A stretch of DNA of 64,000 nt from Oscillospiraceae bacterium (GTDB lineage Bacteria > Bacillota > Clostridia > Oscillospirales > Oscillospiraceae): NCBI GenBank assembly GCA_910575815.1, contig CAJTFN010000002.1:137450-201449 (forward strand). Reading direction: 5' to 3'. A model generated the notes under the pieces. It was given only the letters and a program-made list of their open reading frames with translations. It searched no databases and was not told the DNA's origin. Shown here piece after piece: positions 1 through 8,049 of this stretch. Position 1 is the stretch's first letter, and the number at the start of each line of letters is the position of its first letter. Made by a program: the position numbers and the translations under genes.

Positions 1-63
1 TCCCATCTTGGCAAAGGTCCAAAAGAGCACCCAGAGGGCTTGAAATTTATTCTGTTCCTTCAT
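1..63 (-). CDS. Chromate-type transporter, N-terminus only (partial)
   Basis: These are the first 21 codons of a gene that runs off the left edge. The start ATG at 63 follows an AGGTG ribosome site at 6-base spacing, and the residues MKEQNKFQALWVLFWTFAKM resemble the membrane-entering start of bacterial ChrA/CHR-family transporters, which normally continue into an AFTFGGG-like motif that lies outside the window. It begins 54 bases after the birA stop on the same strand, so the two may be cotranscribed. Because only 21 residues are visible the family is an inference; another polytopic transporter is possible. Confidence 0.55.
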   Translation of the reverse strand, partial: MKEQNKFQALWVLFWTFAKMG

Positions 64-117
64 AAACATCACCTACTGTTCGTATTCGAGATCCCCCTTC
101 GGGTCCGGAAAGGGGCG

Positions 118-1122
118 CTACTCCGTGTAGCCCCAAAGGCCCCGGACGGAGACCTCCCCGGAGCGCACGGTCCGGAGGGCGCCGTCCTCTCCCCGGACGA
201 TCAGGTTGAACGCCTCGTCCACCCCCACCGCCTCGGCGGTCTCCCGGGCTCCGCCGCCGAAGGGGAGCAGCTGCACCCGCTTCCCCAGGTTTACACAATC
301 CCGGCGATAGGCCGCCTGATACACCGACAGGTCCCCCGCCAGCAGCGCGGCATAGGCCCGGTCCAGCTCCTCCAGCAGCGCCGCCGTCAGCCGGGGGCGG
401 GACACCGGCCTGCCCAGAACCTGGAGCAGGGAGATGGCCACCTCCCGAACCTCCGGAGGGAAGTCCTCGGGCTTCTGGAGCACGTTAATGCCAATCCCCA
501 GAACCATGGACTGAAGCCGTCCCGTCTCCGCCTCCAGAGAGACCTCGGTCAAAATGCCGCAGAGCTTCTTTCCCTCCAGCACCGGGTCGTTGGGCCATTT
601 CAGCCCCGGGCGAAGGCCGCACACCTGCTCCACCGCTCCGCACACGGCCACGCCGGCCAGGGCCGTCACCGGGGGCAGCCGGTCCGGCGGAAGGGCAGGG
701 CGCAGCAGCACGGAGAGGTAAATCCCCTGGCCCTTGGGGGACTGGAAGGAGCGCTCCATCCGTCCCCGGCCCGCCGTCTGGCTGTCGGCGATCACCGCCG
801 TGCCGTCCGGGGCCCCGGTCTGGGCCAGGGTCTTGGCGTAATTGTTGGTGGAATCCAGCTCGGCGAAGCAGCGGAGCTCCCGGCCCACCACGGCGGTCTC
901 CCCCAGGAAGCTTCGAATCTCCGGAACCGTCATGGCGTCCGGCGCGGCGGCCAGGCGGTAGCCCAGACCGGTCCTGGCCTCGATCTCGTAGCCCTCCCGC
1001 CGCAGGGCGTCCACCGTCTTCCAGACGGCGGCCCGGCTGAGGCCAAGGCGGCGGCTGAGCTCCTGGCCGGAGAGGAAGCCCTCCTCTTTGCGCAAAAGAA
1101 CCAAAATATCTTCCCGGCTCAT
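118..1122 (-). CDS. birA: Bifunctional biotin-protein ligase / biotin repressor BirA
   Basis: 334 residues. The N-terminal 60 or so form a winged helix (LSGQELSRRLGLSRAAVWKT), so this is the DNA-binding group II type. The ligase domain carries the biotinyl-AMP loop GRGRMERSF, the LKWPNDPVLEGKKLCGIL segment with the catalytic lysine, and a small C-terminal SH3-like domain. The family activates biotin with ATP and transfers it to a lysine of biotin carboxyl carrier proteins in the cytoplasm, and represses biotin genes when loaded. The start at 1122 is chosen because AGGAGG precedes it; a longer reading to 1212 would cross its own promoter. It lies upstream of the partial transporter. Confidence 0.95.
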   Translation of the reverse strand: MSREDILVLLRKEEGFLSGQELSRRLGLSRAAVWKTVDALRREGYEIEARTGLGYRLAAAPDAMTVPEIRSFLGETAVVGRELRCFAELDSTNNYAKTLAQTGAPDGTAVIADSQTAGRGRMERSFQSPKGQGIYLSVLLRPALPPDRLPPVTALAGVAVCGAVEQVCGLRPGLKWPNDPVLEGKKLCGILTEVSLEAETGRLQSMVLGIGINVLQKPEDFPPEVREVAISLLQVLGRPVSRPRLTAALLEELDRAYAALLAGDLSVYQAAYRRDCVNLGKRVQLLPFGGGARETAEAVGVDEAFNLIVRGEDGALRTVRSGEVSVRGLWGYTE

Positions 1123-1138
1123 AGCATTCCTCCTGTTG

Positions 1139-1156
1139 GCCGGACAAAGGTCCGGC
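1139..1156. repeat. 7-bp inverted repeat in birA leader
   Basis: GCCGGAC and GTCCGGC arms flank AAAG between the birA transcription start and its ribosome site. It could be a leader hairpin or an operator; it does not resemble the long spaced BirA operator dyad. Confidence 0.4.
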
Positions 1157-1168
1157 AGAAACGGAATT

Positions 1169-1197
1169 AGTGTAGCACATTTTTCCGGCGCTGTAAA
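1169..1197 (-). promoter_or_regulatory. SigA promoter of birA
   Basis: Read on the minus strand: TTTACA (1192-1197), 17-base spacer, TGC-extended TACACT (1169-1174). Transcription should begin near 1162, about 40 bases before the birA ATG. Confidence 0.75.
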
Positions 1198-1212
1198 TAC
1201 GGGAAAAGCCAA

Positions 1213-1277
1213 GGGAGTTCCCTATCGCACATTTTAAAAGGGGACCATCGTGTAGGGGACGCCGATCCGGCGGCCCG
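1213..1277 (+). repeat. Interspersed GC-rich repeat, TGTAGGGG family (copy 1)
   Basis: About 65 bases beginning GGGAGTTCCCTATCGCAC and ending in TGTAGGGGACGCCGATCC followed by CGGCGGCCC. The same sequence with scattered changes occurs in inverse orientation at 17283-17347, and shorter pieces occur at 20353 and 32996. Together with the birA promoter (1169-1197) and the trxA terminator (1476-1506) this is all that is recognised in the gene-free stretch 1123-1544. Confidence 0.75.
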
Positions 1278-1475
1278 TTTTTCCGGGACTGCCCGCTTCC
1301 AATCGGCAAACCGTCTGTAAAAATTGACATTCCCGAGGGCGGAAGAAAAGGGTTACTCGTTCTCTGTACAACTCCTTAGCAGGGCGCTTCAAGGGCTCGC
1401 GGCCTGCCAGACTCTCTTTCGGCGGACGATCCAGAGCCTTCAAAACGCCTCTCTTTTTTGCAGAACGCCATAGCC

Positions 1476-1506
1476 CAAAAAGAGGAACCCCCTGGAGGGT
1501 TCCTCT
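1476..1506 (-). terminator. Intrinsic terminator of trxA
   Basis: On the minus strand AGAGGAACCC and GGGTTCCTCT form a 10-bp stem with a 6-base loop, followed by TTTTT. It lies 39 bases past the trxA stop. Confidence 0.8.
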
Positions 1507-1544
1507 CTCGATGTTTTTCGTTCCTGTATTCTTTTTCTTCGCGC

Positions 1545-1862
1545 TCACAGGGCCTTGTCCAGAACCTCCTGGAAAACGGCGGATGGAAAAGCGCCCACCT
1601 TCCGGTCAAACTCCTGGCCGTTTTTCAAAAAAACAACTGTGGGAATGTTCATCACGCCGAAGCGCCGGGCCAGCTCCGGCTCCTCGTCCACGTTGACCTT
1701 GGCCACCAGGGCCTTGCCCTCATACTGGGCCGCCAGCTCCTCCATCACCGGCCCCAACATCCGGCAGGGGCCGCACCAAGGGGCCCAAAAATCCACCATG
1801 GCCAGAGGGGTCCCGTCCATCATCGCGTCAAACTCTTCGGTTTTCAAGTGCTTTACAGACAT
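1545..1862 (-). CDS. trxA: Thioredoxin
   Basis: 105 residues, the standard thioredoxin length. The redox site WAPWCGPCR lies at about residues 26-34, followed by the conserved cis-proline segment NIPTVVFLKNG. It reduces protein disulfides in the cytoplasm and is recycled by a thioredoxin reductase; the gene 195 bases upstream on the same strand (2058-2873) is the obvious partner. Its own terminator follows. The start has the AAGGAG-type ribosome site just upstream. Confidence 0.97.
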   Translation of the reverse strand: MSVKHLKTEEFDAMMDGTPLAMVDFWAPWCGPCRMLGPVMEELAAQYEGKALVAKVNVDEEPELARRFGVMNIPTVVFLKNGQEFDRKVGAFPSAVFQEVLDKAL

Positions 1863-2057
1863 ATTCGTAACTCCTTCGTTTTCAGTTTATTTATGAGTTT
1901 ATCCGGGAGGCCTCCGGCGTCCGTTTGAAGCCCGCCGGAATACCGTGTCCGACGGAAAAACCGCCTCAATCCGGCATTCCATGGGTCTTCAGGTAGACGC
2001 TGGAACCTCTCCCGGAACCTTCGCGCGTATTTCTCGCGTATTTCTAAGGAGGGCCGG

Positions 2058-2873
2058 CTATTCCGCCGCCTTCCTTGCCAGGAGCTGCGCCGCTTTCTGC
2101 CCGGCGATCTGCCCCTCGCCGATGGCCTTGGAAATCTGGAGGGGCCCGCCGGTGCAGTCTCCCGCAGCGAAGACGCCGGGAAGGTTCGTGGCCATCTCCC
2201 GGTTCACCCGCACATAGCCTCCCTCCACCTCCAGTCCGGGAAAGAGGTCTCCCGGAGCCATGGCGGAGCGCAGGAGGAAGACCCCCTCCACCGCCTCCGT
2301 CTCCCCGTCGCAGACCACGGCCTCCACCTTGTCCGTTCCCTGGATGGCGCAGCTTTTCGGCCGGTCGAAGTAAAGCACCTGGCAGCCAATTTCCTCCAGG
2401 AAGTCCGCCTCCCGCCTGGCGGAGGGACTGTAGCCCAGCACGGCCACCCTCCGGCCCCGGTAGAGCATTCCGTCGCAGGTGGCGCAGTAACTCAGGCCCC
2501 GGCCCAGCAGCTCCGCTTCGCCGGGGAGCTTCTTTCCCCGGACGGCTCCCGCCGCCAGAACCACCGCGCCTCCCTGAGTCATCATGTCCCCGGCGGCCAC
2601 ATACCAGTCCGTCCCGGCGCTCAGGGCGCTGAGGGCGCGGGCCTCCAGAAATTCCACCCCGGCGGAGACCGCGTGGTCATAGAGAACGGTCAAAAGCTCC
2701 TTGCCGGAGAGATCGGGAAGCCCCAGGCAGTTGTCCACCCGTTCCGCCTTCCAGAGGGGATTTTCCGCCAGGGGGTTGGAGATCACCAGAGCCGTCTTGC
2801 CTCTGGCCCGGACATTCAGCGCCGCCGACAGGCCCGCCGGTCCGCCGCCTATGACAAGGACATCGTATACCAT
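2058..2873 (-). CDS. Flavin thioredoxin reductase lacking NADPH motifs (FFTR-like)
   Basis: 271 residues, against about 310-320 for NADPH thioredoxin reductases. The N-terminal FAD site GGGPAGLSAALN, the redox pair CATCDG (Cys130, Cys133) and the C-terminal FAD segment GVFAAGDCTGGPLQ are intact. The NADPH domain is not: where GGGxxA is expected the protein has GYSPSA (about 147-152), the HRRxxxR motif reads FDRPKSC, and the domain is shortened. In known Clostridium FFTR enzymes the same losses go with use of reduced ferredoxin in place of NADPH. Placement next to trxA fits a thioredoxin-reducing role. Electron donor is inferred; a non-thioredoxin oxidoreductase is the alternative. Confidence 0.85.
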   Translation of the reverse strand: MVYDVLVIGGGPAGLSAALNVRARGKTALVISNPLAENPLWKAERVDNCLGLPDLSGKELLTVLYDHAVSAGVEFLEARALSALSAGTDWYVAAGDMMTQGGAVVLAAGAVRGKKLPGEAELLGRGLSYCATCDGMLYRGRRVAVLGYSPSARREADFLEEIGCQVLYFDRPKSCAIQGTDKVEAVVCDGETEAVEGVFLLRSAMAPGDLFPGLEVEGGYVRVNREMATNLPGVFAAGDCTGGPLQISKAIGEGQIAGQKAAQLLARKAAE

Positions 2874-2907
2874 TCCCGTTGCTCCCTTCTCCGTGTTTCT
2901 CTTCCAT

Positions 2908-2913
2908 AGTATA
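2908..2913 (-). promoter_or_regulatory. -10 box upstream of the thioredoxin reductase gene
   Basis: Minus-strand TATACT about 35 bases before the start codon; no good -35 box at 17 bases is visible. The rest of 2874-3007 shows no feature. Confidence 0.45.
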
Positions 2914-3007
2914 CCGCGCTCTCCCTATTTTACAGCCGCATTTGCAACAAAATTCCAGGAAGTTGCGGCCCGCCGCCCCTTCGGGCGGAAAAATCTTCGG
3001 CCCTCGG

Positions 3008-3036
3008 TTGCTTTTGGGCGGGGAGTCTGCTACACT
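3008..3036 (+). promoter_or_regulatory. SigA promoter of the rpe transcript
   Basis: TTGCTT (3008-3013), 17-base spacer, TGC-extended TACACT (3031-3036). Transcription would begin near 3043, giving a long leader of about 227 bases ahead of rpe. Confidence 0.65.
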
Positions 3037-3042
3037 AAGCGC

Positions 3043-3269
3043 AGCAAACTCCCAAAGGGAAACCGGCCCCGCGGAGGCGCACCTCCGCCGGACCGACTCC
3101 TATATTCAAAAAAGCGGCGGCGCCAGACCCAGGGGCGGACGCTGCGCGGAGTTGGTGGCGTCTCAACCGCTCGGGCTATCCTATGCGCCCGGGGGAACCG
3201 CCGCCACCGGGCTTGGGACCCATGTCCCGGCTCTCCCGCCGCCGGACTGACAGAAAAGAGGGGCTTTTC
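3043..3269 (+). promoter_or_regulatory. Long GC-rich structured leader of rpe
   Basis: About 227 bases between the predicted start and the rpe ATG, without a credible ORF. It contains a perfect 7-bp hairpin GCGGAGG-CGCA-CCTCCGC near 3074 and a GGGAC-CCAT-GTCCC hairpin near 3216, plus several further GC-rich arms. It could be a cis-regulatory leader or a separate small RNA. No T-box, cobalamin or other riboswitch signature that I know is present. Confidence 0.4.
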
Positions 3270-3917
3270 ATGATTAAAATCGCGCCTTCCATTCTCTCCG
3301 CCGATTTCGCGAATTTGGAGCGGGACATTCGGCGCATCGCCGCCGCCGATTACGTCCATGTGGACGTGATGGACGGGGTGTTCGTCCCCAACATCTCCAT
3401 CGGCCTTCCCGTGGTGAAGTCCATCCGGCCCACCACGGAGCTGCCCCTGGACGTACACCTGATGATCACCCAGCCTGTCCGGTACGCGGCCCAGTTCTGC
3501 GACGCTGGAGCGGATTTGGTGACGGTCCACGTGGAGGCGGACAGCGAGGAGAACATTCACGCCGCCATCGACCAAATTCACGCCAAGGGGAAAAAGGCGG
3601 GTATCGTCCTGAAGCCCAAGACCCCCGCCGAGGCGGCCCTGCCTTTCCTGGAGAAGGTGGAGCTGATTTTGGTGATGACGGTGGAACCGGGCTTCGGCGG
3701 GCAAACGTTCATGGCGGATATGATGCCCAAGGTCTCCGCCCTGCGGAAGCTCATCGACGAAAAAAATCCCGGCTGCGAGCTGGAGGTGGACGGCGGCGTG
3801 GCGCCGGACACCTGCCAGGCTTGCATCGACGCCGGGGCCAACGTGCTGGTGGCGGGAAGCGCGGTTTACAAAGCCGACGACATCCCGGCCCGCATCGCGG
3901 AACTCCGAGGGGCCTGA
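3270..3917 (+). CDS. rpe: Ribulose-phosphate 3-epimerase
   Basis: 215 residues, usual length for the family. A TIM barrel beginning IAPSILSADFANLE, with the metal-site segments VDVMDG and LDVHLMI, the loop VMTVEPGFGGQTF and the phosphate-binding end VDGGV and VAGSAV. It interconverts ribulose-5-phosphate and xylulose-5-phosphate in the pentose phosphate pathway. The start at 3270 follows AAAAGAGGGG; an in-frame reading further upstream would run through the leader and is rejected. In many Firmicutes rpe follows rsgA; here it stands alone. Confidence 0.97.
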   Translation: MIKIAPSILSADFANLERDIRRIAAADYVHVDVMDGVFVPNISIGLPVVKSIRPTTELPLDVHLMITQPVRYAAQFCDAGADLVTVHVEADSEENIHAAIDQIHAKGKKAGIVLKPKTPAEAALPFLEKVELILVMTVEPGFGGQTFMADMMPKVSALRKLIDEKNPGCELEVDGGVAPDTCQACIDAGANVLVAGSAVYKADDIPARIAELRGA

Positions 3918-4102
3918 GGGCCCCGGGGCGGCGCTTGGCCGTTTGAAAACGGGAACGGGGTTCTCCGGAGGCGCTCCTCCTTTCGCGGACGCGCCCCGGA
4001 GGCTCCGTTTTGCTTTCCGGGCGGCGTTTTCCGTTTTGCCTTCCGGACCGCGCTTTCGAAGGGAAAGCGGCTTCCGCGGCCTTTAAAAATTTTTCCTCTG
4101 TT

Positions 4103-4127
4103 CCTAAAAACCCCTCTTGTTTTTAGG
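4103..4127. repeat. Inverted repeat over the -35 region of the VanY gene
   Basis: CCTAAAAAC and GTTTTTAGG, 9 bp each with a 7-base gap, overlap the -35 box at 4117-4122, where a repressor site would sit. Confidence 0.45.
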
Positions 4128-4145
4128 GGAGGAAAGGCGTATGAT
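4117..4145 (+). promoter_or_regulatory. SigA promoter of the VanY-type gene
   Basis: TTGTTT (4117-4122), 17-base spacer, TATGAT (4140-4145); start of the gene is 50 bases downstream. Confidence 0.6.
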
Positions 4146-4195
4146 GGAGAAAACGCTTTGCTACATGTTGTAAGCACAGAAAGGAACCGCACGAG

Positions 4196-5212
4196 ATGAA
4201 ATGGACCAAACGGGCAGCGGCGCTGTTGGCGTCCTTGCTGCTGCTTTCAATCACCGTTCAGGCCAAGGGCCCCTTCAAGGCGGCCCGCCCGGCGGAAGGA
4301 CGGATTCGCCCGGAGGCTCCCCAGGAGGAGCAGGAGATCCGGAAGATTCCCATCCTTCCCGTCCTGCATCCGGAAGAGGAGGAGAACGATTGGCTGGCGC
4401 CGTTAGGGGAATGGACGGGCTCCGGGACTCCGGAACCGTCGGAACCGCCCATTCAGGAGGACGTCTCCTCCTGGGAGGACGCCCTCTGGGCGGCGGCCGG
4501 CGGAGAGAGCGCCCCGGTCCCCAGGGAAACCGCCGCCGAACCGTCAAAGACGGAACCGGCAACCCCTGAGGCGTCTCCCGTCCCGGCGGAGCGTCCCGCG
4601 TCCAAAACCGAGCTTCTTTTCCCGGCGGCGGAGGACTGGGAGCTGCTGCTGGTAAACCCCTGGAACGAGTTGCCCGAGGACTATGACATCACGCTGAAAG
4701 CCCTCTCCAACGGAATGAAGGTGGACGAGCGGATTTACGACGATCTGAACGCCATGCTCGCGGCCTGCCGGAAGGCGGGCTTGTCCCCCAAGGTCTGCTC
4801 CGCCTACCGGACACAGGCCAAGCAGACGTATCTCTATAACAATAAAATTGCCCGTCTGCGAAACGCCGGCTACAGCAAAAAGGCCGCCGAGACCGAGGCG
4901 GGGCGCTGGGTGGCCCGTCCGGGCACCAGCGAGCACCAATTGGGACTGGCTCTGGACATCGTGTCCTCGTCCTACCAGGGACTGACCAAAAAACAGGAGA
5001 AGACCGCGGAGCAGAAGTGGCTGATGGAGCACTGCTGGGAGTACGGCTTCATCCTCCGCTACCCCAACGACAAGAGCGAGGTCACCGGTATTGGCTACGA
5101 GCCCTGGCACTACCGGTATGTGGGCCAGGAGGTGGCCATGGACATGCGGGACAGCGGCCTGTGTCTGGAGGAATACTTACTGCTGCGGGAAGAAGCGGGC
5201 ACAAAAGCGTAA
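4196..5212 (+). CDS. Secreted D-alanyl-D-alanine carboxypeptidase, VanY/M15B family
   Basis: 338 residues. A signal peptide (about 1-24, KRAAALLASLLLL core) is followed by a proline- and glutamate-rich linker to about residue 145, then an M15B peptidase domain. Zinc ligands are visible in SEHQLGLALDI (His and Asp) and EPWHYRYVG (His), with the SAYRT motif upstream. The family trims the terminal D-Ala from peptidoglycan stem peptides outside the membrane. A wall-modifying housekeeping role is more likely than resistance, because no vanRS/vanHAX genes are nearby. AAAGGAA precedes the ATG. Confidence 0.92.
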   Translation: MKWTKRAAALLASLLLLSITVQAKGPFKAARPAEGRIRPEAPQEEQEIRKIPILPVLHPEEEENDWLAPLGEWTGSGTPEPSEPPIQEDVSSWEDALWAAAGGESAPVPRETAAEPSKTEPATPEASPVPAERPASKTELLFPAAEDWELLLVNPWNELPEDYDITLKALSNGMKVDERIYDDLNAMLAACRKAGLSPKVCSAYRTQAKQTYLYNNKIARLRNAGYSKKAAETEAGRWVARPGTSEHQLGLALDIVSSSYQGLTKKQEKTAEQKWLMEHCWEYGFILRYPNDKSEVTGIGYEPWHYRYVGQEVAMDMRDSGLCLEEYLLLREEAGTKA

Positions 5213-5217
5213 CAGCA

Positions 5218-5247
5218 ACGGAGACGGCAAACGCCGTCTCCGTTTTT
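5218..5247 (+). terminator. Intrinsic terminator after the VanY-type gene
   Basis: Perfect 11-bp stem ACGGAGACGGC / GCCGTCTCCGT with AAAC loop, followed by TTTT, beginning 6 bases after the stop codon. Confidence 0.9.
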
Positions 5248-5323
5248 CGGCCCATTTTGCCGGTGTTGTCCAAGGTGACTTGGATTTTCAAGGAAAAAGT
5301 CCTGAAAAATGTGGATTCTTCCG

Positions 5324-5352
5324 TTGAAAAGCGACGCGGAGTGGCATATAAT
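5324..5352 (+). promoter_or_regulatory. SigA promoter of typA
   Basis: TTGAAA (5324-5329), 17-base spacer, consensus TATAAT (5347-5352). It leaves a leader of about 160 bases before typA; the leader is GC-rich with no family I recognise. Confidence 0.85.
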
Positions 5353-5519
5353 AAGAAACCGTGAAAATTTGTCTCTTTTTCAGCGCGTCCCCTCCTCTCC
5401 CCACAAAATCCGCGGGTTTTGCGGGAGCCCAAGGTTATTTATTAAAAACGGCCCTTCGCGCCGCCCCGTCGGAGATGGGGTCCCGTGGTTCTGCCGTTCG
5501 AAACTAAGGAGATTATTGT

Positions 5520-7343
<1,824 letters not shown>

Positions 7344-7365
7344 TACGGATAAGCGGGGGTCTGGC

Positions 7366-7743
7366 GTGAGGAAAGTCTGTGATCTGGACGTCAAAAAGTA
7401 TCAATGCGCCGCGCCAGATATTCGCTCCAGCGAGGTTATTATTACAGAGGAGCGGATTTGCCACATCCGGGAACGGCATCCCCTTGACTTTGAGCGGTAC
7501 TCCGGTTATCTGAAAGAGATCATCGAAAATCCGGACTATATCATAGAGGATGAAAGACCTGGCACCGCAATTGTGCTCAAGCAGATAGAACAACAAGGCG
7601 AACGTTTCCGGCTGGCCCTGAGACTTCTTACGCCAGCGGACCATCCGGCCTATAAAAATTCGATCCTTACGTTTTTGAAAATACGGGAGAAAGAATGGAA
7701 CAGGCTGGTACGCAATAAAAAAATCCTTTACAAGGCCGAATAA
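7366..7743 (+). CDS. PBECR2-like nuclease-fold protein
   Basis: 125 residues. The core ITEERICHIRERHPLDFERY, followed by EIIENPDYIIEDERP and GTAIVLKQIE, matches my recollection of the PBECR2 (phage Barnase-EndoU-ColicinE5/D-RelE-like) nuclease domain, usually found in phage or toxin contexts. Here it stands alone with no antitoxin-like neighbour and follows typA by 22 bases. The start is GTG at 7366 with a GGGGGT stretch upstream; no in-frame ATG exists near it. Its last 17 codons contain the promoter of the downstream small RNA. Enzymatic activity is not shown; it may act on RNA or be a regulatory domain. Confidence 0.7.
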   Translation: MRKVCDLDVKKYQCAAPDIRSSEVIITEERICHIRERHPLDFERYSGYLKEIIENPDYIIEDERPGTAIVLKQIEQQGERFRLALRLLTPADHPAYKNSILTFLKIREKEWNRLVRNKKILYKAE

Positions 7744-7755
7744 AATGGCTATAAT
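7727..7755 (+). promoter_or_regulatory. Strong SigA promoter of the orphan RNA
   Basis: TTTACA (7727-7732), 17-base spacer, consensus TATAAT (7750-7755). The -35 box lies inside the end of the preceding gene and the -10 just after its stop, so the RNA is an independent unit. Confidence 0.85.
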
Positions 7756-7761
7756 AAGAGT

Positions 7762-7907
7762 AGGATAAGCTGACGCTTTGAGGTGGTAAAGTTCGTCCCG
7801 ACCACACGCCGATGGTAACGACAGGGGCAACCCGAGAGATGCAGGAGAAGGGGACGCCTGCCAAAGCGCCGGCCTGAAAGGGGACCGCGGAAACGCGGTC
7901 CCCTTTT
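7762..7907 (+). ncRNA. Orphan structured small RNA (about 145 nt)
   Basis: An intergenic transcript with a consensus promoter at 7727-7755 and a 10-bp terminator hairpin (GGGGACCGCG / CGCGGTCCCC, GAAA loop, TTTT) at 7880-7907. Between them CGCTTTG (7774-7780) pairs with CAAAGCG (7862-7868) to enclose a domain with a GTGGT/ACCAC hairpin and a GCAGG/CCTGC hairpin. There is no ORF of note. The next gene has its own promoter at 7958, so this is not its leader. It does not match RNase P, tmRNA, SRP or 6S signatures that I know. Function unknown. Confidence 0.7.
7880..7907 (+). terminator. Terminator of the orphan RNA
   Basis: Perfect 10-bp stem with GAAA tetraloop followed by TTTT. Confidence 0.9.
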
Positions 7908-7957
7908 ATTGCCTAGATGCCCACACATTTTTTCGTCGTCAAATTTCCGAATAGCTC

Positions 7958-7986
7958 TTGACCTTCCGGGGAAAATCCTTTAAAAT
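7958..7986 (+). promoter_or_regulatory. SigA promoter of the radical SAM gene
   Basis: TTGACC (7958-7963), 17-base spacer, TAAAAT (7981-7986). Transcription should begin near 7993, right at the start of a perfect inverted repeat. Confidence 0.8.
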
Positions 7987-7994
7987 AAGGGTTT

Positions 7995-8016
7995 GTGTAC
8001 GGCCCGAACCGTACAC
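7995..8016. promoter_or_regulatory. Inverted repeat at the transcription start of the radical SAM gene
   Basis: GTGTACGG and CCGTACAC, 8 bp each, separated by CCCGAA. It sits from about +2 to +23, where it could be a repressor operator or a 5'-end stabilising stem. Confidence 0.55.
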
Positions 8017-8049
8017 GCATCACGATAGACGGAAAGGCGAGACGACGTT

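Noticed and set aside
40-1170. Long plus-strand reading frame opposite birA
   Set aside because: It is antisense to a clear birA gene, has low-complexity composition, and lacks a ribosome site. GC-rich genes produce such shadow frames throughout the window.
3043-3269. rpe leader as a cobalamin riboswitch or T-box
   Set aside because: AAAGGGAAACCGG looks like one cobalamin segment, but the B12 box GCCACTG is absent; the T-box GGGTGG-ACCGCG motif is also missing.
4196-5212. Vancomycin-resistance VanY
   Set aside because: The domain fits, but no vanR/S, vanH/A/X or other resistance genes are nearby, so a housekeeping carboxypeptidase is the safer call.
7762-7907. Small RNA as a c-di-GMP (GEMM) riboswitch
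   Set aside because: ACAGGGGCAACC, GGGGACGC and CAAAGC with CCGGCCT resemble parts of the motif, but they are interrupted by insertions that break the core, and the downstream gene has a separate promoter.
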